Shown: positions 26,429 through 34,054 of the stretch, in pieces
Layout: the number at the start of each line of letters is the position of its first letter
Numbering within the stretch: the stretch's first letter is position 1
Assembly: GCA_017518185.1 (NCBI GenBank)
Contig: JAFWWB010000091.1
Span: 24,302-88,301, forward strand
Reading direction: 5' to 3'
DNA length: 64,000 bases
Origin: Lachnospiraceae bacterium
GTDB taxonomy: Bacteria; Bacillota; Clostridia; Lachnospirales; Lachnospiraceae
The notes under the pieces: generated by a model
Seen by the model: the letters and a program-made list of their open reading frames with translations, nothing else
What the model was told of the DNA's origin: nothing
The model's database searches: none
Position numbers and translations under genes: made by a program

Positions 26429-26722
26429 ATGGCTAACGTTATAAGCGATGAAACCATAGAATATGTAGGCATACTTTCCAAGCTTAAGCTGAGCGATGAG
26501 GAAAAGGAAAGCGCCAAGAAGGATCTGGCAGAGATGCTGGATTATATAGATATGCTTGGAGAACTGGACACCGAGGGCGTGGAGCCCATGAGCCACGTGC
26601 ATGATGTCAGCAACCGTTTCAGAGAGGATGAGGTCACAAATGGGGACTGCCGTGACATGATCCTTGCCAACGCACCGGAGGAAAGAGATGGAGCATTCGT
26701 TGTACCCAGGACATTCGATTAA
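26429..26722 (+). CDS. gatC: Asp/Glu-tRNA amidotransferase subunit C
   Basis: A 97-residue small subunit that wraps GatA and GatB and stabilises the complex converting Asp-tRNA-Asn or Glu-tRNA-Gln to the amide form. Recognised by the N-terminal ISDETIEYVGILSKLKLSDE, the central MLDYIDMLGELDTEGVEPM and the C-terminal NAPEERDGAFVVPRTF. It has an AAGGAG ribosome site. It lies 14 bases after aspS but is separated from gatA/gatB by four other genes. The ribosome site and start of the next gene lie inside its coding end. Confidence 0.92.
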   Translation: MANVISDETIEYVGILSKLKLSDEEKESAKKDLAEMLDYIDMLGELDTEGVEPMSHVHDVSNRFREDEVTNGDCRDMILANAPEERDGAFVVPRTFD

Positions 26723-28010
26723 GAAAAGGACGGCCGAAAGGGCAGTCCGGCTGCTGCTTACGGCAGTACTTCTTGTTTCCGCACTGAAGCCCCTTAAGGT
26801 TGAGGCTGCGGGTAACTATTACAGCATTTTTGATGCAAAGTTCTATGCATCAAAGTATCCCGATCTGGCGGCGGCTTTCGGGACCAATTTTTCCAGGCTC
26901 TACAACCACTATGCCACCATCGGTGTCATAGAGGGGAGGCAGCCCGGCCCCAGGTTCAATCCCGTTTATTACAAGGTGAACTATCCCGAGCTGGCAGCGG
27001 CCTACGGCAACAACTGGCAGGCTTATGCCCAGCACTATATAACCACCGGCCGTGCGGAAGGCAGGGTGGCGGGCTATCTTCTCAGTGAGGGCAAGCCCGA
27101 GGATTATGTTGAAGAGACCGGGCCCAATGTCATTGCCACACCGGTGGCTCCCAATCCTGCGGGTTACATGACGACTACGGACCAGCAGGACGTACAGAAT
27201 GTTATCGACAGCGCCCAGCCCTTCCTGAACGGAAGGAATCTGGCTTATCACCAGGCAGTGGTGGTACCCGGCAGCAGGATGATGACCTATTATGACGGGA
27301 GCATCTTCTGCGTAGGCTGGAAGGAGAGGAGAGGAGCCCATCTCTGCACCTTTACCGAGGTCATAGTTGCGGACGGTTCCCAGTTCAGGCGCAAGATCTG
27401 CGATGACACCTTCGGTTCCAGGAATTACCGCTTTGCATCACAGCTGGCGGCACAGGCCGGAGCTGTTGTGGCATCCACTTCGGATTTCTACATGTTCAGG
27501 GGAGTGGGCACCGTAGTACATGACGGCGTGCTCTACCGTTTTACTCCCGGACTTGATACCTGCTATGTCACCTACGACGGGGACATGCTCTTCAGCTATG
27601 CATACCAGCTGAATACAAGGGAGGAGTGCGAGGCCTTTATCGCTCAGAACAACGTGAACTTCGCCATGACCTTCGGCCCTGTCATAATCGACGACGGCAT
27701 GGCAAGAAAGATAAGCAGCTACCAGCTTGGAGAGATCAACGGCACCTATTCCAGGGGAAGCGTGGGAATGCTGGAGCCCAGGCACTATCTCCTTATGACC
27801 ATGAACTACGAATACGGCGGGACCGGAGCGACCCTCCAGGCCGAGATAGACGCCATGTCCGCATACGGCTGCCTTAAGGCCTATGCCCTGGACGGAGGCG
27901 GAACCTGCGAGATAATGTTCGGGAACACAATGTACAACAGGCCCGACCATAATAAAGAAAGGGCAGTGAGCGATATCATCTATTTCGCTTCATATCCCCT
28001 GGCACAGTAG
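26688..28010 (+). CDS. Secreted phosphodiester-glycosidase-like (NAGPA domain) protein with FD-x-YY repeats
   Basis: A 440-residue exported protein. A signal region (AVRLLLTAVLLVSALKPLKV) is followed by two ~40-residue repeats starting FDAKFYASKYPDLAAAFG and FNPVYYKVNYPELAAAYG, each ending GR.EGR or IEGR. The C-terminal ~250 residues match the NAGPA/DUF2233 fold: DFYMFRGVGTVVHDGVLYRF, FGPVIIDDG, LLMTMNYEYGG and ALDGGGTCEIMFG. Characterised members remove GlcNAc-phosphodiesters; the target here is unknown. ATG 26688 has GGAGGAAAG just upstream, and the start overlaps gatC by 35 bases. It shares its repeat module with the CAP protein at 7607. Confidence 0.82.
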   Translation: MEHSLYPGHSIKKRTAERAVRLLLTAVLLVSALKPLKVEAAGNYYSIFDAKFYASKYPDLAAAFGTNFSRLYNHYATIGVIEGRQPGPRFNPVYYKVNYPELAAAYGNNWQAYAQHYITTGRAEGRVAGYLLSEGKPEDYVEETGPNVIATPVAPNPAGYMTTTDQQDVQNVIDSAQPFLNGRNLAYHQAVVVPGSRMMTYYDGSIFCVGWKERRGAHLCTFTEVIVADGSQFRRKICDDTFGSRNYRFASQLAAQAGAVVASTSDFYMFRGVGTVVHDGVLYRFTPGLDTCYVTYDGDMLFSYAYQLNTREECEAFIAQNNVNFAMTFGPVIIDDGMARKISSYQLGEINGTYSRGSVGMLEPRHYLLMTMNYEYGGTGATLQAEIDAMSAYGCLKAYALDGGGTCEIMFGNTMYNRPDHNKERAVSDIIYFASYPLAQ

Positions 28011-28049
28011 TATCTAAAGTTTCATACAGTCCGTGTATAAGGAGGCATT

Positions 28050-29465
28050 ATGGGTGGATATTTCGCAACAGCGGAAAAGGAAGACTGCGTATTCGATCTG
28101 TATTTCGGAACTGACTACCACTCCCACCTGGGAACCCGCAGGGCGGGTATGGTGGTGTACGGAAAGAACGGCTTCAACCGCGCCATACACAATATCGAGA
28201 GCGCGCCTTTCAGGACCAAGTTCGACAAGGATACCCACGAGATGGAGGGTTACCTGGGCATAGGCTGTATCTCCGATTATGAGCCCCAGCCTCTTATAGT
28301 ACGTTCACACCACGGCACCTACGCCATAACGACCGTAGGAAAGATCAACAACGCGGAAGCGTTATCGGATAAGATAATCAAAGGCGGCAGCGCCCACTTC
28401 ATGGAGCTGTCGGGAGGGACCATAAATGCCACTGAGCTGGTGGCCACCCTCATAAACCAGAAGGACAACATAATAGAAGGCATACAGTACGCCCAGCAGG
28501 AGATAGACGGATCCATGTCCATAATGCTGCTGACCCATCAGGGTGTGTACTGCGCCAGGGACAGACAGGGCAGGACTCCTGTCATCATAGGAAAAAAGCC
28601 GGAGGGCTACTGCGCCTCCTTTGAGTCTTTTGCCTATCAGAATCTGGGCTTCACCACCTACAGGGAGCTGGGCCCCGGCGAGATAGTGATAATGACGCCG
28701 GAGGAAGTCCGCACCCTTGCCGCACCCGGCAGCAATATGAAGATCTGTACCTTCCTCTGGGTCTACTACGGCTATCCCTCATCTGTTTACGAGGGGATGT
28801 CCGTGGAACAGATGCGCTACAACTGCGGCGCAAAGATGGCGGAGAGGGACAGCGTGAACAAGCCCGATGCGGATATCGTAGCCGGAGTGCCGGATTCCGG
28901 TACCGCCCATGCAGTAGGCTATGCAAATGCTTCCGGCATACCTTTTTCCAGGCCTTTCGTTAAATACACTCCTACCTGGCCCAGATCCTTTATGCCTACC
29001 ATACAGTCCAAAAGGAACCTGATAGCCAGGATGAAGCTCCTGCCTGTGCATGAGCTCATCGACGGGCACAGCATACTGCTCATCGACGATTCCATCGTCA
29101 GGGGAACCCAGCTGCGCGAGACCACGGAATTCCTCTATAAGAGCGGGGCTGAAGCGGTGCATGTGCGTCCTGCCTGCCCGCCCATAATGTTCGGCTGCAA
29201 GTACATCAATTTCTCCCGTTCCAATTCCGAGATGGAGCTGATCACCCGGCAGGTGATAAGCGCTCAGGAGGGAGACAATGTGGAGCGCAGCGTCCTTGCG
29301 GATTACTGTGATCCCGATTCCGACAGATACCATCTGATGCTGGATAAGATAAAGGAGAAGATGGGCTTTACCAGCCTTGCCTACAACCGTCTTGACGATA
29401 TGATGGATGCCGTGGGCATAGACAGGGATAAGCTCTGTACCTACTGCTGGGACGGCAGGGAATGA
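28050..29465 (+). CDS. Amidophosphoribosyltransferase-like protein without the catalytic cysteine
   Basis: A 471-residue homologue of PurF. The PRPP-binding loop ILLIDDSIVRGTQ and the C-terminal LCTYCW, like PurF cluster-ligand cysteines, are intact. The N-terminus, however, reads MGGYFATAEKEDCVFDLYFG; true PurF begins with an N-terminal Cys nucleophile (Met-Cys or a processed propeptide-Cys). A stop codon lies 10 bases upstream of ATG 28050, so no Cys-bearing extension exists. Ammonia from glutamine is therefore unlikely to be generated here. It could use free ammonia, act with another subunit, or be regulatory. It has a strong AAGGAGG site and overlaps the permease gene by 4 bases. Confidence 0.85.
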   Translation: MGGYFATAEKEDCVFDLYFGTDYHSHLGTRRAGMVVYGKNGFNRAIHNIESAPFRTKFDKDTHEMEGYLGIGCISDYEPQPLIVRSHHGTYAITTVGKINNAEALSDKIIKGGSAHFMELSGGTINATELVATLINQKDNIIEGIQYAQQEIDGSMSIMLLTHQGVYCARDRQGRTPVIIGKKPEGYCASFESFAYQNLGFTTYRELGPGEIVIMTPEEVRTLAAPGSNMKICTFLWVYYGYPSSVYEGMSVEQMRYNCGAKMAERDSVNKPDADIVAGVPDSGTAHAVGYANASGIPFSRPFVKYTPTWPRSFMPTIQSKRNLIARMKLLPVHELIDGHSILLIDDSIVRGTQLRETTEFLYKSGAEAVHVRPACPPIMFGCKYINFSRSNSEMELITRQVISAQEGDNVERSVLADYCDPDSDRYHLMLDKIKEKMGFTSLAYNRLDDMMDAVGIDRDKLCTYCWDGRE

Positions 29466-30343
29466 GCACGGCCCAGGCCCCCAAAGACGATCATTTAAAG
29501 GGCTTTCTCTGCATACTTTCCGCTGCCCTGGGTTTCTCTCTCATGACCTTTTTCGTAAGGCTCTCGGGAGAGCTGCCCACCATGCAGAAGGCCTTCTTCA
29601 GAAATATTGTGGCGGCGGTGGTGGCTTCCGTTCTTATCCTACGTTCGGAGGATAAGTTCAGGATAAAGAAAGGCAGTGCCGGAGATATCTTCTGGCGTTG
29701 CGCCTTCGGTACCAGCGGTCTCATAGCAAATTTCTACGCCATCGACAGGCTGGGGCTGAGTGATGCCAACATTCTTAACAAGCTTTCCCCTTTTTTTGCC
29801 ATACTGGTCTCCATTCCCGTCATGAAGGAAGTGCCAGGGACGGTAGACATTATCGCAACGGTAGTCGCCTTTATAGGGGCGGTCTTTATAATACGTCCGG
29901 GACAGGGCCTCAGCACCATACCTGCGCTGATCGGCCTTTACGGAGGCTTCGGCGCAGGCACGGCCTATGCCTTCGTGAGAAGGCTGGGGAAGAAAGGTGA
30001 GCGGACGGAGATCATAGTTTTCTGCTTTTCGGCCTTTTCCTGTCTTGTGACGGCGCCTTTTCTCATATTCGGATACGTTCATATGGAAGCCTGGCAGCTG
30101 CTGTCCCTGATAGCGGCAGGAGTGGCGGCCAGTCTGGGACAGTTTTCCATAACCACGGCCTACAGATTTGCACCTGCCAGGGAGCTGTCGGTATTTGACT
30201 ATACCCAGGTGATCTTCGCGGCAGTATGGGGCATGATCTTTTTTGATGAAAAACCGGTGATGCTCAGCATCATCGGATATGTTATAATAATCGGTACGGC
30301 AGTAGTCAGATGGTGGCTTAACCTTCGAAAGGAGAAAAAGTGA
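29462..30343 (+). CDS. EamA/DMT-family permease
   Basis: A 293-residue membrane protein with ten predicted helices in two five-helix halves, the EamA arrangement, used mostly for export of metabolites or amino acids. Visible helices include GFLCILSAALGFSLMTFFV, IATVVAFIGAVFII and LLSLIAAGVAASLGQF. The second-half motif FDYTQVIFAAVWGMIFFDE is typical of the family. It starts within the PurF-like gene (ATGA overlap) and ends in the nadE start, so it is translated in a tightly coupled operon. The substrate is unknown. Confidence 0.85.
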   Translation: MSTAQAPKDDHLKGFLCILSAALGFSLMTFFVRLSGELPTMQKAFFRNIVAAVVASVLILRSEDKFRIKKGSAGDIFWRCAFGTSGLIANFYAIDRLGLSDANILNKLSPFFAILVSIPVMKEVPGTVDIIATVVAFIGAVFIIRPGQGLSTIPALIGLYGGFGAGTAYAFVRRLGKKGERTEIIVFCFSAFSCLVTAPFLIFGYVHMEAWQLLSLIAAGVAASLGQFSITTAYRFAPARELSVFDYTQVIFAAVWGMIFFDEKPVMLSIIGYVIIIGTAVVRWWLNLRKEKK

Positions 30344-31095
30344 TGGGATACGTTTTTGATGCGGCAGCGAAGAGGGACGAGCTGGTAAGCCTTATACGCA
30401 GGCATGCGGAGGACACCGGCTTTTCAAAGGTAGTGCTCGGTATCTCCGGCGGAAAGGACAGTACAGTGGCGGCTGCTCTCTGCGCAAGAGCGCTGGGAAA
30501 GCATAATGTATACGGCGTGATGCTGCCGGACAGGGTACAGAGCGATATCGCTGATTCGGTGAGGGTCTGCGAGGTGCTGGGCATAAACAGAAAGGTGGTG
30601 AACATCGGCGCGATGCATGAGGCGCTGCTGGGCGAGGTCTCCATGGAAGAAGAGGGAGATTTCCGGGTGGAGTATTCAAAGGAGAGCGATATAAATGTGG
30701 GGCCCAGGCTCCGCATGACAACCCTTCGCTATATCGCCCAGGCTCTGGGAGCGAGGCTCTGCGGAACGGGCAACCTTTCCGAGGCAACGGTGGGCTACTG
30801 CACAAAGGACGGAGACACCAGCTGCGACTTCAATCCCATGGGGACCATGACCAGCGTGGAGGTGGTGCAGGTGGGCCTCACCATGGAGGAACTGCCGAAG
30901 GAGCTGGTGCAGAAGACGCCCACAGACGGGCTTTCGGGAATGAGCGACGAGGAAAAGCTGGGGCTTAAGTACAGCCAGATCCACGACTATATACGTCTGG
31001 GAAGCTGCGGGGACGAGGCCGTGGATAAGGAGATCGCCCGCAGGGAGGCGGCCAATATGCATAAGAGACGCATGCCGCTGATACTGGGAGCTTAA
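30343..31095 (+). CDS. nadE: NAD synthetase, ammonia-dependent short form
   Basis: Amidates deamido-NAD to NAD with ATP, the last step of NAD synthesis. At 250 residues it lacks the glutaminase domain of the long form, so it needs free ammonia. The N-type ATP pyrophosphatase loop is LGISGGKDSTVAAAL, with GARLCGTGNLSEATVG and CDFNPMGTMTSVEV as substrate motifs. ATG 30343 shares its first base with the previous TGA; AAAGGAG lies about 8 bases upstream. A GTG at 30340 is an alternative start. No terminator is visible after it, but gatA appears to have its own promoter. Confidence 0.9.
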   Translation: MGYVFDAAAKRDELVSLIRRHAEDTGFSKVVLGISGGKDSTVAAALCARALGKHNVYGVMLPDRVQSDIADSVRVCEVLGINRKVVNIGAMHEALLGEVSMEEEGDFRVEYSKESDINVGPRLRMTTLRYIAQALGARLCGTGNLSEATVGYCTKDGDTSCDFNPMGTMTSVEVVQVGLTMEELPKELVQKTPTDGLSGMSDEEKLGLKYSQIHDYIRLGSCGDEAVDKEIARREAANMHKRRMPLILGA

Positions 31096-31097
31096 AC

Positions 31098-31126
31098 TTG
31101 ATATTTATACCGAAACAATGTATCAT
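31098..31126 (+). promoter_or_regulatory. Promoter before gatA
   Basis: TTGATA (31098-31103), a 17-base spacer and TATCAT (31121-31126), 46 bases before the gatA ATG. It would let gatAB-addBA be expressed apart from the upstream genes. Confidence 0.5.
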
Positions 31127-31172
31127 ATTGTAGTCTGTTTTTTGAAATATTTTTCTGAAAGGTATAACGGAA

Positions 31173-32615
31173 ATGGCATTGCTTGATATGACGGCCCTTG
31201 AGCTGGGCCGGGAGATAGCTTCCGGAAAGGCCGGGGTGAAGGAAGCCCTGGACGAAGTCTTCGGACGCATCGATGAGAAAGAAGAGGAGTACAACTGCTA
31301 TATTACCCTGGATAAGGAAGGGGCTTATAAGCAGGCGGAAGAGGTACAGAAGAAGATAGACGCGGGAGAGCTTAAGAGCCCTCTTGCCGGCGTGCCCGTG
31401 GCCATAAAGGACAATATGTGCACCGTGGGCCTGCGTACCACCTGTGCTTCAAAGATACTCGGGAATTTCGTGCCGGGCTACGGCTCCACTGCGGTGGAGA
31501 GGCTGGAGAACGCCGGCGCGGTGATCATAGGAAAGACCAATATGGACGAGTTCGCCATGGGTTCAACCACCGAGACCTCAGCCTTCGGGGTGACTAAGAA
31601 TCCCGCTGATCCCACCAGGGTACCCGGCGGTTCTTCGGGCGGTTCTGCAGCGGCTGTGGCGGCCGGAGAGTGCTTCTATGCACTGGGCAGCGATACCGGC
31701 GGATCCATACGCCAGCCGGCATCCTACTGCGGCGTAGTGGGCATAAAGCCTACTTACGGAACGGTATCCCGTTACGGTCTTGTGGCCTACGGTTCTTCGC
31801 TGGACCAGATCGGCCCCCTGGCAAAGGATGTATCCGATGCAGCCTGCGCCCTTGAGCTGATCGCGGGCTACGATGAGAAGGATTCCACCTCCGTTAAGAG
31901 GGAGGATACGGCCTTTACCGGAGCCCTCCGTGAGGATGTTTCCGATATAAGGATAGGAATACCTAAGGATTATTTCGGTGAGGGACTTGATCCTCAGGTA
32001 GCTGAGGCGGTGCGCGCAGCGGCTTCCGCGCTTGAGAAGGCCGGAGCGAAGGTGGAGGAATTCGACCTTTCACTGGTGGGCTATGCCATCCCTACCTATT
32101 ACACCATAGCCGATGCGGAGGCCAGCTCCAATCTGGAACGTTTCGACGGCGTGAAGTACGGCTACCGTACCGGGGATTTCGACGACATGCACGACATGTA
32201 CAAGAAGACCAGGTCCGAGGGCTTCGGGGCAGAGGTGAAGCGCCGCATAATGCTGGGAAGCTTTGTGCTCAGCTCCGGTTATTACGATGCTTACTATCTT
32301 AAGGCACTGAAGGTAAAGGCACTGATCAAGCGTTCCTTTGATGAGGCCTTTAAGAAATATGATGTGATCCTGGGACCCGTGGCGCCTTCCACGGCGCCGA
32401 AGCTGGGAGAGAGCCTCTCGGATCCCATGAAGATGTATCTCGGGGATATATACACCATCTCCGCCAACCTCGCGGGCCTGCCGGGCATAAGCCTGCCCTG
32501 CGGACGTGACGGCAGCGGGATGCCCATAGGGCTGCAGCTCATGGGTGACTGCTTCAATGAGGCGGCTATCATACGTACCGCCTATACCTGGGAAAAGATA
32601 AGGGGGAGCTTCTGA
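31173..32615 (+). CDS. gatA: Asp/Glu-tRNA amidotransferase subunit A
   Basis: The glutaminase subunit that supplies ammonia to GatB. It is an amidase-signature enzyme of 480 residues. The Ser-cisSer-Lys triad is visible: the Lys in PVAIKDNMCT, and the serines in PGGSSGGSAAAVAAGE and GSDTGGSIRQPASYCG. Other family motifs are NTNMDEFAMGSTTE-like GKTNMDEFAMGST and GIKPTYGTVSRYG. The ribosome site before ATG 31173 is modest (AAAGGT). It overlaps gatB by one base (TGATG), so A and B are made together; gatC is 4.5 kb upstream. Confidence 0.96.
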   Translation: MALLDMTALELGREIASGKAGVKEALDEVFGRIDEKEEEYNCYITLDKEGAYKQAEEVQKKIDAGELKSPLAGVPVAIKDNMCTVGLRTTCASKILGNFVPGYGSTAVERLENAGAVIIGKTNMDEFAMGSTTETSAFGVTKNPADPTRVPGGSSGGSAAAVAAGECFYALGSDTGGSIRQPASYCGVVGIKPTYGTVSRYGLVAYGSSLDQIGPLAKDVSDAACALELIAGYDEKDSTSVKREDTAFTGALREDVSDIRIGIPKDYFGEGLDPQVAEAVRAAASALEKAGAKVEEFDLSLVGYAIPTYYTIADAEASSNLERFDGVKYGYRTGDFDDMHDMYKKTRSEGFGAEVKRRIMLGSFVLSSGYYDAYYLKALKVKALIKRSFDEAFKKYDVILGPVAPSTAPKLGESLSDPMKMYLGDIYTISANLAGLPGISLPCGRDGSGMPIGLQLMGDCFNEAAIIRTAYTWEKIRGSF

Positions 32616-34051
32616 TGGCAAGGGAATACGAGACCGTCATAGGTCTGGAAGTACATGTGGAGCTGGCAACGAAGACGAAGATCTTCTGCGGCTGTTCCAC
32701 AAAATTCGGAGGAGAGGTCAATACCCACACCTGTCCCGTCTGTACCGGCATGCCCGGTTCGCTTCCGGTGCTCAATAAGCAGGTGGTGGAATGTGCGATA
32801 GCGGTAGGTCTGGCCACTAACTGCGAGATCACAAGATACGGCAAGTTCGACAGGAAGAATTATTTCTATCCCGACAACCCGCAGAACTACCAGATCTCCC
32901 AGCTCTATCTGCCCATATGCCGTAACGGATACGTAGAGATAGAGACTGAGAACGGATCAAAGAAGGTGGGCATACACGAGATCCATATGGAAGAGGATGC
33001 GGGAAAGCTGATCCATGACGAGTGGGGACAGGTATCCCTGGTGGATTACAACCGTTCGGGCGTGCCCCTTATAGAGATAGTTTCGGAGCCCGACATGCGC
33101 AGCGCCGAAGAGGTCATCGCATATCTGGAGAAGCTCCGCATGTTCATACAGTACCTGGGAGCTTCGGACTGCAAGCTGCAGGAGGGCTCCATGAGAGCCG
33201 ACGTGAACCTTTCCGTAAGGCCGGTGGGCAGCACGGAGTTCGGCACAAGGACGGAGATGAAGAACCTGAATTCCTTCACCTCCATAACCCATGCCATAGA
33301 GAGTGAAAGAGAGAGGCAGATAGACATCATCGAGGCAGGCGGCAGTGTGGTACAGGAGACCAGACGCTTTGATGACAGCAAGGGCGAATCCTATGCAATG
33401 AGGAGCAAAGAGGATGCCCAGGATTACAGATACTTCCCGGATCCCGACCTGGTGCCTCTTAAGGTGTCGGAGGAGTGGATAGAGAAGATCAGGAGCGCCC
33501 AGCCCGAATTCAGGGATGCGAAGGTAAAACGCTACAAGGAAGAGTATGCGATACCGGAATATGACATTGGCATAATCACCGCCAGCAAGCGTATGGCAGA
33601 TATCTTTGAGGAGGCCAGCGCCATCTGCGGCCAGCCCAAGAAGGTGTCCAACTGGCTCATGGTGGAGACACTGAGGCTCCTTAAGGAGAAGTCAATGGAT
33701 CCGGAGGATATAGTATATTCACCGGCCCATCTGGCTAAGCTCATCGAGCTGGTGGATAAGAAGGTGATCAACTCCTCCGTGGCTAAGGAAGTCTTCGAGC
33801 AGATGTTTGCGGACGATACGGATCCGGAGGAATATGTAAACAGCCACGGCCTGAAGCAGGAGACGGACAGCGGGGCCATAGAGGCCATCTGCAGGCAGGT
33901 GATAGAGGAGAATCCCAAATCCGTGGAGGACTTCAGGGCAGGAAAGGACAAGGCTATAGGCTTCCTTGTGGGTCAGACCATGAAGGCCGCAAAAGGCAAG
34001 GCCGATCCGGGGACGGTAAACGAGATACTGCGGAAGTTATTAGGGGGGTAA
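32615..34051 (+). CDS. gatB: Asp/Glu-tRNA amidotransferase subunit B
   Basis: The kinase/amidotransferase subunit that binds mischarged tRNA, phosphorylates the side-chain carboxylate and amidates it. 478 residues, the standard length. Motifs are YETVIGLEVHVEL at the start, zinc-site cysteines in FCGCSTKFGG and HTCPVC, YNRSGVPLIEIVSEPDM, SMRADVNLSVRP, and a C-terminal YqeY-like helical tail ending VGQTMKAAKGKADPGTVNE. It is followed after 3 bases by addB. Confidence 0.96.
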   Translation: MAREYETVIGLEVHVELATKTKIFCGCSTKFGGEVNTHTCPVCTGMPGSLPVLNKQVVECAIAVGLATNCEITRYGKFDRKNYFYPDNPQNYQISQLYLPICRNGYVEIETENGSKKVGIHEIHMEEDAGKLIHDEWGQVSLVDYNRSGVPLIEIVSEPDMRSAEEVIAYLEKLRMFIQYLGASDCKLQEGSMRADVNLSVRPVGSTEFGTRTEMKNLNSFTSITHAIESERERQIDIIEAGGSVVQETRRFDDSKGESYAMRSKEDAQDYRYFPDPDLVPLKVSEEWIEKIRSAQPEFRDAKVKRYKEEYAIPEYDIGIITASKRMADIFEEASAICGQPKKVSNWLMVETLRLLKEKSMDPEDIVYSPAHLAKLIELVDKKVINSSVAKEVFEQMFADDTDPEEYVNSHGLKQETDSGAIEAICRQVIEENPKSVEDFRAGKDKAIGFLVGQTMKAAKGKADPGTVNEILRKLLGG

Positions 34052-34054
34052 TAT

